From positions 1 to 64,000 of the forward strand of contig NZ_BMJM01000013.1 of assembly GCF_014643455.1 (NCBI RefSeq): 64,000 bases of DNA, in the 5' to 3' direction. The number at the start of each line of letters is the position of its first letter. The stretch's first letter is position 1. The notes beneath the pieces were generated by a model that made no database searches, had not been told where the DNA came from, and saw nothing but the letters and a program-made list of their open reading frames with translations. Position numbers and translations under genes: made by a program. Origin of the DNA: Sandarakinorhabdus glacialis (GTDB lineage Bacteria > Pseudomonadota > Alphaproteobacteria > Sphingomonadales > Sphingomonadaceae). This document shows positions 26,122-35,152 of the stretch, one piece after another.

Positions 26122-27216
26122 ATGGTAACCGCGCACATCAACCGCATCGGCACCGCCGTCCCGCCCAACGATGTTCATGACGCATTCGTGCGCTTCGTCG
26201 GCGGCATGATCGACGATCGCCGCTCGGAGCTAATCTTCAAGCGCATGGTCGGCCGCGCCGGCATCGACCACCGCTTTTCCTATTTCGAGCCGGTGACCAA
26301 CCCCGATGGCTTCGAGGCGGACACCGAGGGCTTTTATACACCGGGCAAGTTTCCGAGTACGGCGGCGCGCATGGCGCGGTTCGAAAAGACCGCGCCGATG
26401 ATTGCCGCCGATGCGCTCGACGCGCTGGGGCTCGAGGGCGAGCGCGAGCGGATCACGCATTTGGTGGTGGCGTCGTGCACGGGGTTCATCGCGCCGGGAA
26501 TCGACCAGTTGATCGTCAAGGCGGCGGGGCTCAATCCGGGGGTCGAGCGGACGGTCGTCGGCTTCATGGGCTGTTATGCGGCGGTCAATTCGCTGCGGCT
26601 GGCGCATCATTTCGTGCGATCGGATCCGGCGGCGCGGGTGCTGGTCGTCAACCTCGAACTGTGCACGCTGCATTTCCAGGAAACCGGCAATATCGAGCAA
26701 TTGCTGTCGATGCTGTTGTTCGGCGACGGCTGTTCGGCGGCGCTGGTGACGGCCGACGAAACCGGGCTAGCGCTCAATGATTTCCGATCGACGACGATTG
26801 CCGATTCGGCCGAGGCGATCACCTGGCGGATCGGCGACCAGGGCTTCGACATGCATTTGTCGGGGGAGGTGCCCGGGCGCATCCAGCGGGCGCTGAAGTA
26901 CGAAGCCGAGCGCAACGACGGCGAGGGGCTGCTGCGCGGGACGCAGGTGGCGGACTATGATGTGTGGGCGGTCCATGCCGGCGGGCGGACGATCCTCGAT
27001 GCGGTCGAGAGCGGTTTCGGCTTGCCGGGGGACGCGCTGCACTGGTCGCGCGGCGTGCTCAAGGATTTCGGCAACATGTCGTCAGCGACGCTGATGTTCG
27101 TGCTGGACAGGATCATGGGACAGGTCGGCGGCAATGTGGAAAAGGCCTCAAAGGGCTTCGGTGTCGCCTTCGGGCCGGGGCTCGCTGCCGAAAGCTTCCG
27201 CTTCACGGCTGTATGA
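26122..27216 (+). CDS. Type III polyketide synthase
   Basis: The 364-residue protein is a chalcone/stilbene-synthase-like homodimeric enzyme. The catalytic triad is visible: Cys151 in GFMGCYAAVNSLR, His285 in AVHAGGRTILDAV and Asn318 in DFGNMSSATLMFVL, with spacing like plant chalcone synthase (164/303/336). Such enzymes extend an acyl-CoA with malonyl-CoA and cyclise it to resorcinols, pyrones or quinone precursors. The ATG at 26122 has GGGAG upstream. Its stop overlaps the methyltransferase start (ATGA), and a flavoprotein gene follows the same way, so all three form one operon. The product is probably a phenolic or quinone lipid, by analogy with the Streptomyces srs operon. Confidence 0.92.
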   Translation: MVTAHINRIGTAVPPNDVHDAFVRFVGGMIDDRRSELIFKRMVGRAGIDHRFSYFEPVTNPDGFEADTEGFYTPGKFPSTAARMARFEKTAPMIAADALDALGLEGERERITHLVVASCTGFIAPGIDQLIVKAAGLNPGVERTVVGFMGCYAAVNSLRLAHHFVRSDPAARVLVVNLELCTLHFQETGNIEQLLSMLLFGDGCSAALVTADETGLALNDFRSTTIADSAEAITWRIGDQGFDMHLSGEVPGRIQRALKYEAERNDGEGLLRGTQVADYDVWAVHAGGRTILDAVESGFGLPGDALHWSRGVLKDFGNMSSATLMFVLDRIMGQVGGNVEKASKGFGVAFGPGLAAESFRFTAV

Positions 27217-27923
27217 GTCCCGCCGAACCCATCGATTTTCGGCGCCGGACGACCTTGCCGGAGCGGATGGACGCCGAGGATCTCGACCCGGCGACGTACG
27301 CGGCGCTGATCGCCGATCTTGCCCGCGTCAACACCGTCACGCTGGCGCGGCGGCCGACGCTGGCGTGGCTGGGGCGGGCAACGCGCGATTCGGGCAGTTT
27401 CAGCCTCGTCGATATCGGGTTCGGCCATGGTGACATGTTGAGGGCGATCGCCCATTGGGCGCGCAGGAACGGCAAAGCCGCGCGGCTGGTCGGCGTCGAT
27501 CTCAACCCGCGCAGTGCTCCGGTCGCGGAAGCGGCAACGGGGCCTGACCTCGGCATCGAATTTTTGACCGGCGATGCTGCGCAGCTCGATTTCACGCCCG
27601 ATTTCATCATCTCGTCGCTCGTGGCGCACCACATGGAGGACGACGAGCTGACCGCCTTTCTGCGCTGGATGGAGGCGACGGCGGCGCGCGGCTGGTTCAT
27701 CAACGATCTCCACCGCCACCCGATTGCCTGGGCGGGCTTCGGCCTGCTCTCGAACGCGCTCGGCTGGCATCCGATCGTCCGGCACGATGGCGCGCTGTCG
27801 GTGCGGCGCGCCTTCGTCCGTGCCGATTGGGACCGGCTGCTGACTGCTGCCGGGCTTACGCAACCACCAGTCGCAATCCGCTGGCACATTCCCTTCCGCT
27901 GGGGCGTCGGGCGCCTGAAATGA
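27213..27923 (+). CDS. Class I SAM-dependent methyltransferase
   Basis: The 236-residue protein has the Rossmann-like methyltransferase core: motif I LVDIGFGHGDMLRAI, then LVGVDLNPRS at the acidic strand-2 end, and motif IV region DFIISSLVAHHMEDDEL. The N-terminus FRRRTTLPERMDAEDLD is typical of the group that accompanies bacterial type III polyketide synthases. It starts inside the PKS stop codon (ATGA) and ends inside the start of the flavoprotein gene (ATGATG). It probably methylates the PKS product on oxygen or carbon. The exact position is not inferable. Confidence 0.87.
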   Translation: MSPAEPIDFRRRTTLPERMDAEDLDPATYAALIADLARVNTVTLARRPTLAWLGRATRDSGSFSLVDIGFGHGDMLRAIAHWARRNGKAARLVGVDLNPRSAPVAEAATGPDLGIEFLTGDAAQLDFTPDFIISSLVAHHMEDDELTAFLRWMEATAARGWFINDLHRHPIAWAGFGLLSNALGWHPIVRHDGALSVRRAFVRADWDRLLTAAGLTQPPVAIRWHIPFRWGVGRLK

Positions 27924-29020
27924 TGCAGCCGGTCATCATCGGCGGCGGTCTGGCGGGCGGCAGCGTGGCGACCCGGCTGGCGCAGCTTGGCCACGCGCCG
28001 GTCCTGCTCGAGCGCGAGCCCGGCGCCCACGACAAGATCTGCGGCGAATTTCTCAGCGTCGAAGCCTCGCGTCACCTTGCTGCCATCGGCTTCGATGTCG
28101 CGCGGCTCGGCGGCGCGCGTATCGACACCATGCGGCTTCATGTGGGTGGCCGCACCGCCGAGGCGCGGCTGCCGTTCGTCGCCACCGGCATCACCCGCCG
28201 CAGCCTCGATGCGGCGCTGCTCGACCACGCTGCCGCCGCCGGGGCGGAGATTCGGCGCGGCATCAGCGTTCGGCATATCGACGAGGGCCGCGTCGTCACC
28301 GCCGAGGGCGAGATCGGCCGCGGCCCGGTCATTCTCGCCACCGGCAAGCACGAACTCCGCGGCGAGGCGCGCGACCCCGCCGGCACGATCGCCGACCTGA
28401 TCGGCTTCAAGCAATTCTTCCGCACGACCCCGGCGCTGTCGCGCGCGCTCGCCGGCGCGGTTACTGTCACCGCCTTCGATGGCGGCTATGCCGGGCTGCA
28501 ATGCGTCGAGGGCGGGAGGCTCAACCTGTGCCTGCTCGTCGATCGTGCCCGCTTCAAGGGCGCTGGTAGCTGGGAAGCCCTGTTCGCCGCGCTCGTCCGC
28601 GAACCCGGTCTCGCCTTGCTCGCCGATGCCGAGCCGCTGCTGCCCAGGCCCCTGACCATCGCCGCCGTCCCCTATGGCTATCTCGCGACCCCCGCCGCCG
28701 GCGACCCGATCTGGCGGCTCGGCGACCAGGCTGCCGTCATCCCCAGCTTCTGCGGCGACGGCATGGCGATGGCCCTCCACGGCGGGCGCCTCGCCGCCGA
28801 CATGCTCGCCGCCGGTGCCGCGCCGCACCACTTTCAGGCCCGCCTGCGCCGCGACGTGTCCCGGCAGGTCCGCCTCGCCATCGCCGTGCAACGCTTTGCC
28901 GGCACCCGCGCCGGGCGGTTTGCCCTCGTCGCCGGTCTCGCTGCCGTTCCCGCCGCGCTGTCGGCACTCGCCCGCTGGACGCGCGTCGAGACATCGGCGG
29001 TCGCCCGCGCCGGCGCCTGA
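27920..29020 (+). CDS. FAD-dependent oxidoreductase (geranylgeranyl-reductase/hydroxylase type)
   Basis: The 366-residue flavoprotein opens with the dinucleotide-binding motif VIIGGGLAGGSVATRLA (GxGxxG at residues 8-13), then LLEREPGAHDKICGEFLSVEA as in geranylgeranyl reductase relatives. The second FAD motif follows at RLGDQAAVIPSFCGDGMAMAL. It is the third gene of the PKS operon. In the comparable Streptomyces srs operon a flavoprotein hydroxylates the resorcinol ring to a hydroquinone, so ring hydroxylation or reduction of the polyketide product is the best guess. A small C-terminal helical region follows the FAD domain. No downstream terminator was identified before the receptor gene at 29120. 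Confidence 0.87.
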   Translation: MMQPVIIGGGLAGGSVATRLAQLGHAPVLLEREPGAHDKICGEFLSVEASRHLAAIGFDVARLGGARIDTMRLHVGGRTAEARLPFVATGITRRSLDAALLDHAAAAGAEIRRGISVRHIDEGRVVTAEGEIGRGPVILATGKHELRGEARDPAGTIADLIGFKQFFRTTPALSRALAGAVTVTAFDGGYAGLQCVEGGRLNLCLLVDRARFKGAGSWEALFAALVREPGLALLADAEPLLPRPLTIAAVPYGYLATPAAGDPIWRLGDQAAVIPSFCGDGMAMALHGGRLAADMLAAGAAPHHFQARLRRDVSRQVRLAIAVQRFAGTRAGRFALVAGLAAVPAALSALARWTRVETSAVARAGA

Positions 29021-29119
29021 TAAATTATATCGTCATTCAAACAGTTTCGGGGGATTCCACCGTCCCCTTTCGTTAAGGACGTGCCGGCACCACCGCATCG
29101 GCTTGGGAATCGCATCAGC

Positions 29120-31885
29120 ATGAGTCTCGGCAAGTCCCCCGGGGTCGCTGGGTCACGGGCCCTCTCCCCGCTCTGGCTGGCAGCGTTCATCGCGGTTCCG
29201 CTCCATGCCCAGACGGCTCCCGATACAGCACCCGCTGCCGCCGCCGCGGCAAATCCCGACGATGTCGAGGATGACGAGATCACCGTCACCGCGCAGCGCC
29301 AGCGCGGTACCGTGCTCGGTGATATCGCCCCCGAAGTGCAGCTCGGGCCATCGGACATTCGCGCCATCGGCGCCGGCAGCATCGAGGAACTTCTCGCCGT
29401 GCTTGCCCCGCAAACCACCAGCGGGCGCGGCCGCGACGGCGCCGGGCCGGTCACCCTCGTCAACGGCAAGCGCATCTCGAGCTTTGCCGAAATCCGCACC
29501 ATCCCGCCCGAAGCGATCGAACGCATCGATATCCTGCCCGAGGAAGTCGCGCTCAAATACGGCTATCGCGCCGACCAGCGCGTCGTGAACTTCGTCCTCC
29601 GCGAGCGTTTCCGCGCGCTGACCAGTGAGGTCGAATTCGGCGGGCCCACTGCCGGCGGGCGCAGCAGCTACGAGGCCAAGGGCAATATCCTGCGCATCCG
29701 CAAGGGTGTCCGCATGAGCATCGAGGGCGAATACACCATCGACACCATGCTCCTTGAAAGCGAGCGCGACATCCTGCCGGTGCGCCTGCGCCGGCCGTAC
29801 GACCTTGCCGGCAACATCACTGCCGCTCGCGTCGGCGACGAGATCGACCCGAGCCTGAGTGCACTCGCCGGCACGGTCGTCACGGTCGCCGGGGTCCCCG
29901 CCGGTGCCGCCGGCGGCGCTCCCGGCCTGCCCAGTTTCGTCCCCGGCGCCAACAACGCCAATGTCACCGACATTTCGCAATACCGCTCGCTGTTGCCCGA
30001 AACTCGCGCGCTCAAGTTCGGCGGCGTCTATGCCGGCGCCATCGGCGACACGCCGGCGACGATCACCGCCGGGTTCGAATCGACGAGCAGCGAAAGCCGC
30101 CTCGGCCTGCCGGCGGTCGTGTTGGTCCTGCCCGCCGCCAACCCCTATTCGCCGTTCTCGGTCGATACGACGCTCAACCGCTATGGCACCGGGGCGCTGG
30201 TGCGATCGAGCGACAGCTGGACCGGCCGCATCGGCACTGCGATCAACGGCCGCGTCGACACCTGGAACTGGAACGTCACTGCCAACTACAGCCATTCCGA
30301 AAGCGACCAGCTGACCGACCGCAGGCTCGACCTGCTGGCCGTGCAGAACCGCATCCTGGTGGGCAACACCAGCCTCAACCCGTTCGGCCCGCAAGCTGTC
30401 ACCGGCGCACTTGTCCAAGACATCGCCAAGAGCAATACCGATGTCGCCGACGCCGATATCGTCACCAACGGCTCGCTGTTCGCGCTGCCGGCCGGCGACC
30501 TGACCGCGACCTTCAAGTTCGGCGGCTCGGCGCGCAGCATCGGGTCGGAATCGCGCTGGCTGGGGATCTACAACACCACCAGCCTGTCGCGGACGCAGGG
30601 CAATTTTCAGGGCAATTTCGACCTGCCCATCGCCAGCGTCCGCAACGATACGCTGTCGGCCATCGGCAATCTGTCGGCCAATCTCAACATCGCCTATGAC
30701 CAATTGTCCGATTTCGGCACGCTGCGCACCATCGGCTATGGCCTGACCTGGCGACCGATCGACTCCATCAGCCTGATCGCCTCGGCCACCCATGAAGAAG
30801 GCGCGCCGACGATCCAGCAGCTCGGCAACCCCACCCAGGTGACGCCCAATGTCCGTGTCTTCGATTTCATCGCCGGCACCACGGTCGATATCTCGCGCGT
30901 CGACGGCGGCAACCCCACGCTCGTTGCCGACAACCGCCGCGTCTTCAAGCTCGGCGCGACGATCAAGCCGCTGAGCGGTGCCGACCTGACGCTCATCGCC
31001 AATTTCGTCGACAGCCATATCGACAACTCGATCGCCGCCTTCCCGACCGCAACCGCCGAACTCGAGGCCGCCTTTCCGGGGCGCTTCATCCGCGACGGCG
31101 AGGGCCGGCTGTTGCAGATCGACAATCGCCCGGTCAATTTCGTCAGCTCGGACCGGCAGGAATTGCGCTGGGGGATCAATTTCTCCGAACCGCTCGAACC
31201 CAGCAAGGCCGAGCGCGACGCCGCGGCCACCCGCCGCGCCGCCTTCGAGGCGCAGCGCGCCGCAGGGGGCGCACCCGGCGCGCCGGGCGGTCCTAGCGCC
31301 GCTGGCTCACGCGGCGATCGCCCCGCGGGCGGTTTCGGCGGCCCCGGCGGCCCGGGCGGCGGTCGCCCCGGCGGTCGGGGCGGCCTCGATGGCCGGCTGC
31401 AACTGTCGATCTTCCACACCTGGCATCTCCAGGAACAGCTCGTCATCCGCGACGGCGTGCCGGTGCTCGACCTGCTCAACGGCTCGGCGACGGGTAACAG
31501 CGGCGGCGAACCCCGCCACGAGATCGAGGCGCGCGCCGGCATCGGCAAGAACGGCCTCGGCGCCCGGCTCAGCGTCAATTGGCAAAGCGCCACCAGCGTG
31601 CTGCGCGATCCGACCGGCGCCACCACCTCGCCCGACGACCTGTTCTTCTCGAGCCTCGCGACCGTTAACCTGCGGCTGTTCGCCGATCTCGGACAGCGCC
31701 GCAGCCTGGTCGCCAAGGCGCCATTTTTTCGCGGCAGCCGGATCAGCCTCGGCATCGACAATATCGCCGACGCCCGGCTAAACGTCCGCGACCGCGAGGG
31801 CGTCGTTCCGATCAACTATCAGCGCGACATCATCGACCCGCTCGGCCGCACGGTAACGCTGTCGTTTCGGAAACTGTTTTTCTAG
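29120..31885 (+). CDS. TonB-dependent receptor with Gly/Pro-rich insert
   Basis: The 921-residue protein has a signal peptide (LWLAAFIAVPLHAQ), TonB-box-like DDEITVTAQRQRG, a plug with GSIEELLAVLAP, GPVTLVNGKRISSFAEIRTI and PPEAIERIDILPEEVALKYG, and a barrel ending GRTVTLSFRKLFF. Within the barrel, at about residues 712-756, lies a low-complexity Gly/Pro/Arg-rich stretch that must form a long flexible loop. This receptor class is common in sphingomonads, and the ligand is unknown. It follows the polyketide operon by about 100 bases. ATG 29120 is chosen because it opens the signal peptide. A link to export or uptake of the polyketide product is possible but not shown. Confidence 0.88.
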   Translation: MSLGKSPGVAGSRALSPLWLAAFIAVPLHAQTAPDTAPAAAAAANPDDVEDDEITVTAQRQRGTVLGDIAPEVQLGPSDIRAIGAGSIEELLAVLAPQTTSGRGRDGAGPVTLVNGKRISSFAEIRTIPPEAIERIDILPEEVALKYGYRADQRVVNFVLRERFRALTSEVEFGGPTAGGRSSYEAKGNILRIRKGVRMSIEGEYTIDTMLLESERDILPVRLRRPYDLAGNITAARVGDEIDPSLSALAGTVVTVAGVPAGAAGGAPGLPSFVPGANNANVTDISQYRSLLPETRALKFGGVYAGAIGDTPATITAGFESTSSESRLGLPAVVLVLPAANPYSPFSVDTTLNRYGTGALVRSSDSWTGRIGTAINGRVDTWNWNVTANYSHSESDQLTDRRLDLLAVQNRILVGNTSLNPFGPQAVTGALVQDIAKSNTDVADADIVTNGSLFALPAGDLTATFKFGGSARSIGSESRWLGIYNTTSLSRTQGNFQGNFDLPIASVRNDTLSAIGNLSANLNIAYDQLSDFGTLRTIGYGLTWRPIDSISLIASATHEEGAPTIQQLGNPTQVTPNVRVFDFIAGTTVDISRVDGGNPTLVADNRRVFKLGATIKPLSGADLTLIANFVDSHIDNSIAAFPTATAELEAAFPGRFIRDGEGRLLQIDNRPVNFVSSDRQELRWGINFSEPLEPSKAERDAAATRRAAFEAQRAAGGAPGAPGGPSAAGSRGDRPAGGFGGPGGPGGGRPGGRGGLDGRLQLSIFHTWHLQEQLVIRDGVPVLDLLNGSATGNSGGEPRHEIEARAGIGKNGLGARLSVNWQSATSVLRDPTGATTSPDDLFFSSLATVNLRLFADLGQRRSLVAKAPFFRGSRISLGIDNIADARLNVRDREGVVPINYQRDIIDPLGRTVTLSFRKLFF

Positions 31886-31946
31886 TCGAGGCTTGCAACG
31901 CGCCCGCTCCTCACTATTTCTCGCTGCAGCGTTTGGGAGACATGCG

Positions 31947-32933
31947 GTGGGACTCGGTGATTTCTTCAGGAAGCAGCTGGTCGACGTCATCGACTGGACC
32001 GACGAACCCGGCGTGCTCGGGGTGCGCTACCCGATCGCCGACCGCGAGATCCAGCACGGCGGGCAACTGACCGTCCGCGAAGGGCAGGCGGCAATCTTCA
32101 TGACCGAGGGCCAGGTCGCCGACCGCTTCGGCGCCGGCCAGCACACCCTCGATACAGCGACGCTGCCGCTGCTGTCGTCGCTCGAAAACTGGAAGACAGG
32201 CTTCCAGGCGCCGTTCAAGTCCGACGTCTATTTCTTCTCGCTGCGCCAGCAGATCGACCGGAAATGGGGCACCACCCAGCCGATCACCCTGCGCGACAAG
32301 GATTTCGGCACGATCCGTTTGCGGGCTTTCGGCCGCTATGGTTTCGCCATCGCCGACCCGGCAAAATTCTTCGATACGCTGATGGGCAACCTCGAGCGCT
32401 ACACCGTCGACGAAGTCGAACCTCAACTCCGCGCCGCGATTGCCACCGGCCTCGCCGCCAAGCTGGGCGCGGGCGAGGTGCCGTTTCTCGATCTCGCCGC
32501 CAACCAGACCCTGTTGTCCGACACGCTCAAGGCCGCCATCGCCCCGGCGTTCGAGCAATATGGCCTCGCGCTCTCCAGCTTCTACGTCGAAAGCCTGTCG
32601 CTGCCCGAGGAAGTCCAGGCCGCGATCGACAAATCCTCGTCGATCCGCGCGCTGGGTGACCTAGACGCCTATACCAAGTTCCAGGCCGCCGAGAGCATCA
32701 GCGTTGCAGCCGCCAACCAGGGCGGCGTGGCCGGCATCGGCGCCAGTGCGGCGGCCGGCATGGCGATCGGTTCGGCGATGTCGGGCGGGCTGCAAAGCGC
32801 AGCTCCCGCCGCCGCAGCACCAGCCGAGGACCCTTTCGTCGTGATCGGCAAGCTCCACACCCTGATGACCGCCGGTGCCATCACCCAAGCCGAGTTCGAC
32901 GCCAAGAAAGCCGCGCTCCTCGCGAAAATCTGA
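31947..32933 (+). CDS. SPFH/Band-7 domain protein with SHOCT tail
   Basis: The 328-residue protein resembles the virion-core/YdjI-type SPFH family. It starts GLGDFFRKQLVDVIDW, has QHGGQLTVREGQAAIF and DVYFFSLRQQIDRKWGT, and continues with LRAFGRYGFAIADPAKF and the helical region SLPEEVQAAIDKSSSI. The C-terminal 35 residues (DPFVVIGKLHTLMTAGAIT, EFDAKKAALL) form a SHOCT oligomerisation motif after an Ala/Gly-rich linker. No transmembrane helix is evident, so it probably scaffolds at the membrane by oligomerising. The GTG at 31947 has GGGAGA six bases upstream. It is the first gene of a run of eight on this strand that ends with AdoMet decarboxylase. Confidence 0.85.
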   Translation: MGLGDFFRKQLVDVIDWTDEPGVLGVRYPIADREIQHGGQLTVREGQAAIFMTEGQVADRFGAGQHTLDTATLPLLSSLENWKTGFQAPFKSDVYFFSLRQQIDRKWGTTQPITLRDKDFGTIRLRAFGRYGFAIADPAKFFDTLMGNLERYTVDEVEPQLRAAIATGLAAKLGAGEVPFLDLAANQTLLSDTLKAAIAPAFEQYGLALSSFYVESLSLPEEVQAAIDKSSSIRALGDLDAYTKFQAAESISVAAANQGGVAGIGASAAAGMAIGSAMSGGLQSAAPAAAAPAEDPFVVIGKLHTLMTAGAITQAEFDAKKAALLAKI

Positions 32934-32965
32934 TGCCGAACTTGGGGGAGCCTCTCTTTTCTTCC

Positions 32966-32989
32966 CCCCTCCCTACTTCTAGGGAGGGG
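32966..32989. repeat. GC hairpin in the SPFH-DUF4178 gap
   Basis: CCCCTCCCT (32966-32974) pairs with AGGGAGGGG (32981-32989) across a 6-base loop. It matches the style of the hairpin at 20400-20420. It might attenuate transcription between the first and second genes of the cluster. Confidence 0.55.
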
Positions 32990-33024
32990 TCGGGGGCGGG
33001 TATCTTCCTTCCATCCCGCCGAAA

Positions 33025-33705
33025 ATGACCACGCTCTGCCCGAACTGCGGCGCCGAAATCACCTTCCGCTCGATCGGCCTCTCTGTCATCGTCTGCGACT
33101 TCTGCCGCAGCACGATCCTGCGCAGCGGCGATGTCCTGTCGATCATGGGCACCGCCGCCACCGTCCCCGACACCATCAGCCCGCTCCAGATCGGCACCAC
33201 CGGCGTCCATAACGGCGCAAGCTTCGAGCTCATCGGCCGTGTCCGCTGGAGCTGGAGTGAGGGCGAACAAATCATGGGCGGCTGGACCGAATGGCTGGCG
33301 CTGTTCGCGGACGGCAGCCACGGCTGGCTCGCCGAAGCGATGGGCCGCTACATGCTGACCCGCCGCATCGACGCCGTCGGTGACCCCATCCTCAAGGCGG
33401 TGGCCTGGGGCGAACCCCTCACCCCCGGCGACGGCGCCGATCTCGCCGGCAGTTCCTATGCGATCACCGACGCCCGCCCGGCGACCGTCGTCGGCAGCGA
33501 CGGCGAACTGCCCTTCGCCGCACCCAAGGGCGAAACCGTCTTCAGCGTCGACATGATCGACGGCGCCGGCGGCTGTGCCAGCGTGCAGAAACACGGCGAC
33601 AACGTCTCCGCCTATGTCGGCCGCTACGTGGCGCTGTCCGACCTGCAACTACGCAACCTGCGCAAGATCGAAGGCTGGCCCCCGCCGGCCTGGGCCGCCG
33701 CGTGA
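33025..33705 (+). CDS. DUF4178 protein with N-terminal zinc ribbon
   Basis: The 226-residue protein starts with a zinc ribbon (Cys5-Pro-Asn-Cys8 and Cys24-Asp-Phe-Cys27), followed by the DUF4178 beta-rich domain. The latter includes LQIGTTGVHNGASFELIGRV, then WTEWLALFADGSHGWLAEA and, late, FSVDMIDG. No transmembrane segment is seen, so this is the soluble partner of the next gene, which encodes a second, membrane-bound DUF4178 protein. The stop overlaps that gene's GTG start (GTGA). The function of DUF4178 is not known; its consistent place next to polyamine enzymes and DUF350 suggests a membrane-associated assembly. Confidence 0.85.
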   Translation: MTTLCPNCGAEITFRSIGLSVIVCDFCRSTILRSGDVLSIMGTAATVPDTISPLQIGTTGVHNGASFELIGRVRWSWSEGEQIMGGWTEWLALFADGSHGWLAEAMGRYMLTRRIDAVGDPILKAVAWGEPLTPGDGADLAGSSYAITDARPATVVGSDGELPFAAPKGETVFSVDMIDGAGGCASVQKHGDNVSAYVGRYVALSDLQLRNLRKIEGWPPPAWAAA

Positions 33706-34937
33706 AGGACGACCCCGGCGCTCCCCGCGCGCTGACCTGCCCCAATTGCGGCGCGCCGATCATTGTCCGCGCCGCCGGGCTCACCGTCTCCGTCATCTGC
33801 GGCAATTGCGGCAGCACACTTGACGCCGCTGATCCCGTCCTCACCCTCATCGAGCGCAGCAACGCCGCCCTCGCCCGGCCACTGATCCCGCTGGGCTCGC
33901 GCGGCAGTCTCGACGGCATCGAATGGGAGGTCGTCGGCTATCTCGAACGCAGCGGCGACGACGTCGAATGGGAAGAGTATCTGCTCTTCAACCCGTGGAG
34001 CGGCTATCGCTTCCTCATCCATGTCGAGGGCAATTGGCGCCTCGGCCAGGCGCTCGATCGCCTGCCGCGCCTCGACGGCGGTACCGCCCTCCTGGACGGC
34101 GATGCCTATCGCGGCAGCGACCCCTATAACGCGCGGGTCGATTTCGTCGTCGGCGAATTCTACTGGCGCGTCAGCGTCGGCGAGACGGTCGCCGCCACCG
34201 ACTACAGCGCCGGCGGGACCAGCCTGTCACGCGAGGACAATGCACAGGAATCGAGCTGGACCCAGCTCAAGGACTTGCCCCCCGGCACGGTCGGCAAGGC
34301 GTTCGGCCTCACCCCGCCGCTCGGCGCCGGCAAGACCGCCAACACCGCCTGGCGTGACTTCGTCCACAGCCTGATCATTGCCGCCATCGGCTTCGCCGCG
34401 CTCCTTGTCGTGCTGGTTGCCGCGCCGGCTTCGCAACTCATTGCGCAGGATACGCTGCTGCTCGAACCCGAAGGCCCGGCCATCACCCGCGTCATCGGCC
34501 CGGTCGAAATCCAGCGCCGCAGCAGCGCCGTCGAGGTCCGCGCCACCACCGAGGTCGAAAACGCCTGGGTCGACCTCGGCTACGCGCTTGTCGAGCGCCG
34601 CACCCAGCAACGCTTCGAAGCCAGCGCCACCGCCGAATACTACAGCGGCAGCGATGCGGACGGCAATTGGTCCGAAGGCGACAAGCGCCCCGCATCATTG
34701 TTCGCCAGCATCCCGCGCGGCAGCTACGACCTCGTCGTCGAGGCGCGCGCCAAGCAATGGGGCGGTTCGTTCGGCGGATCGCAGCCCTCCGTCGCCGTCA
34801 CCATAGGCATCGTCCGCGATACCGGCTTCGGCGGCCTGTTCCTGTTCGCTGCGATCATGCTCGCCATCGGCCCGGCATGGCGCGCGTGGCGCCTTTACAG
34901 CAGCGGCGCCGGCCCCGACCGGGACACGACCTGGTGA
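33702..34937 (+). CDS. Membrane-bound DUF4178 protein
   Basis: The 411-residue protein repeats the layout of its neighbour: a zinc ribbon (Cys13, Cys16, Cys33, Cys36) and a DUF4178 domain (IPLGSRGSLDGIEWEVVGYL, EWEEYLLFNPWSGYRFL). It adds a transmembrane helix at about residues 222-245 (LIIAAIGFAALLVVLVAA), a beta-rich extracytoplasmic-type domain, and a second helix near residue 385 (GLFLFAAIMLAIGPAWRAW). Both ends are thus likely cytoplasmic with the beta domain outside. It starts with GTG inside the previous stop and its own stop overlaps the next GTG, which shows tight translational coupling. Confidence 0.85.
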   Translation: MKDDPGAPRALTCPNCGAPIIVRAAGLTVSVICGNCGSTLDAADPVLTLIERSNAALARPLIPLGSRGSLDGIEWEVVGYLERSGDDVEWEEYLLFNPWSGYRFLIHVEGNWRLGQALDRLPRLDGGTALLDGDAYRGSDPYNARVDFVVGEFYWRVSVGETVAATDYSAGGTSLSREDNAQESSWTQLKDLPPGTVGKAFGLTPPLGAGKTANTAWRDFVHSLIIAAIGFAALLVVLVAAPASQLIAQDTLLLEPEGPAITRVIGPVEIQRRSSAVEVRATTEVENAWVDLGYALVERRTQQRFEASATAEYYSGSDADGNWSEGDKRPASLFASIPRGSYDLVVEARAKQWGGSFGGSQPSVAVTIGIVRDTGFGGLFLFAAIMLAIGPAWRAWRLYSSGAGPDRDTTW

Positions 34938-35110
34938 AGTTCACCAACATCCTGTTCGCGCTCTGGTGCCTCGCCGTCGTCGCGCTGTTCGCCTTGGCCG
35001 TCGATCGCGGCTATTCGCCATTTGCGCAGGGCGGCGGGCCCGGCGGTCGCGGCGGGTTCTTCTTCTTCGGCGGGTTCGGTGGCGGCAGCTCCGGTCCACG
35101 GCACAAATAA
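34934..35110 (+). CDS. 58-residue membrane protein with Gly/Phe-rich tail
   Basis: This very small gene begins with GTG overlapping the preceding stop (GTGA) and ends TAA at 35110. The product has one hydrophobic helix (NILFALWCLAVVALFALAV), then a Gly-rich tail containing FFFFGGFGGGSSG. No family is recognised. The overlap at its start and the fact that the frame exactly fills the space before the DUF350 gene support it as real. Its role in the cluster is unknown; a small membrane subunit is likely. Confidence 0.7.
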   Translation: MKFTNILFALWCLAVVALFALAVDRGYSPFAQGGGPGGRGGFFFFGGFGGGSSGPRHK

Positions 35111-35152
35111 TTCACCCGGGGCAGGGGGCCCCGCACCAAAGGAGGACGCCCG

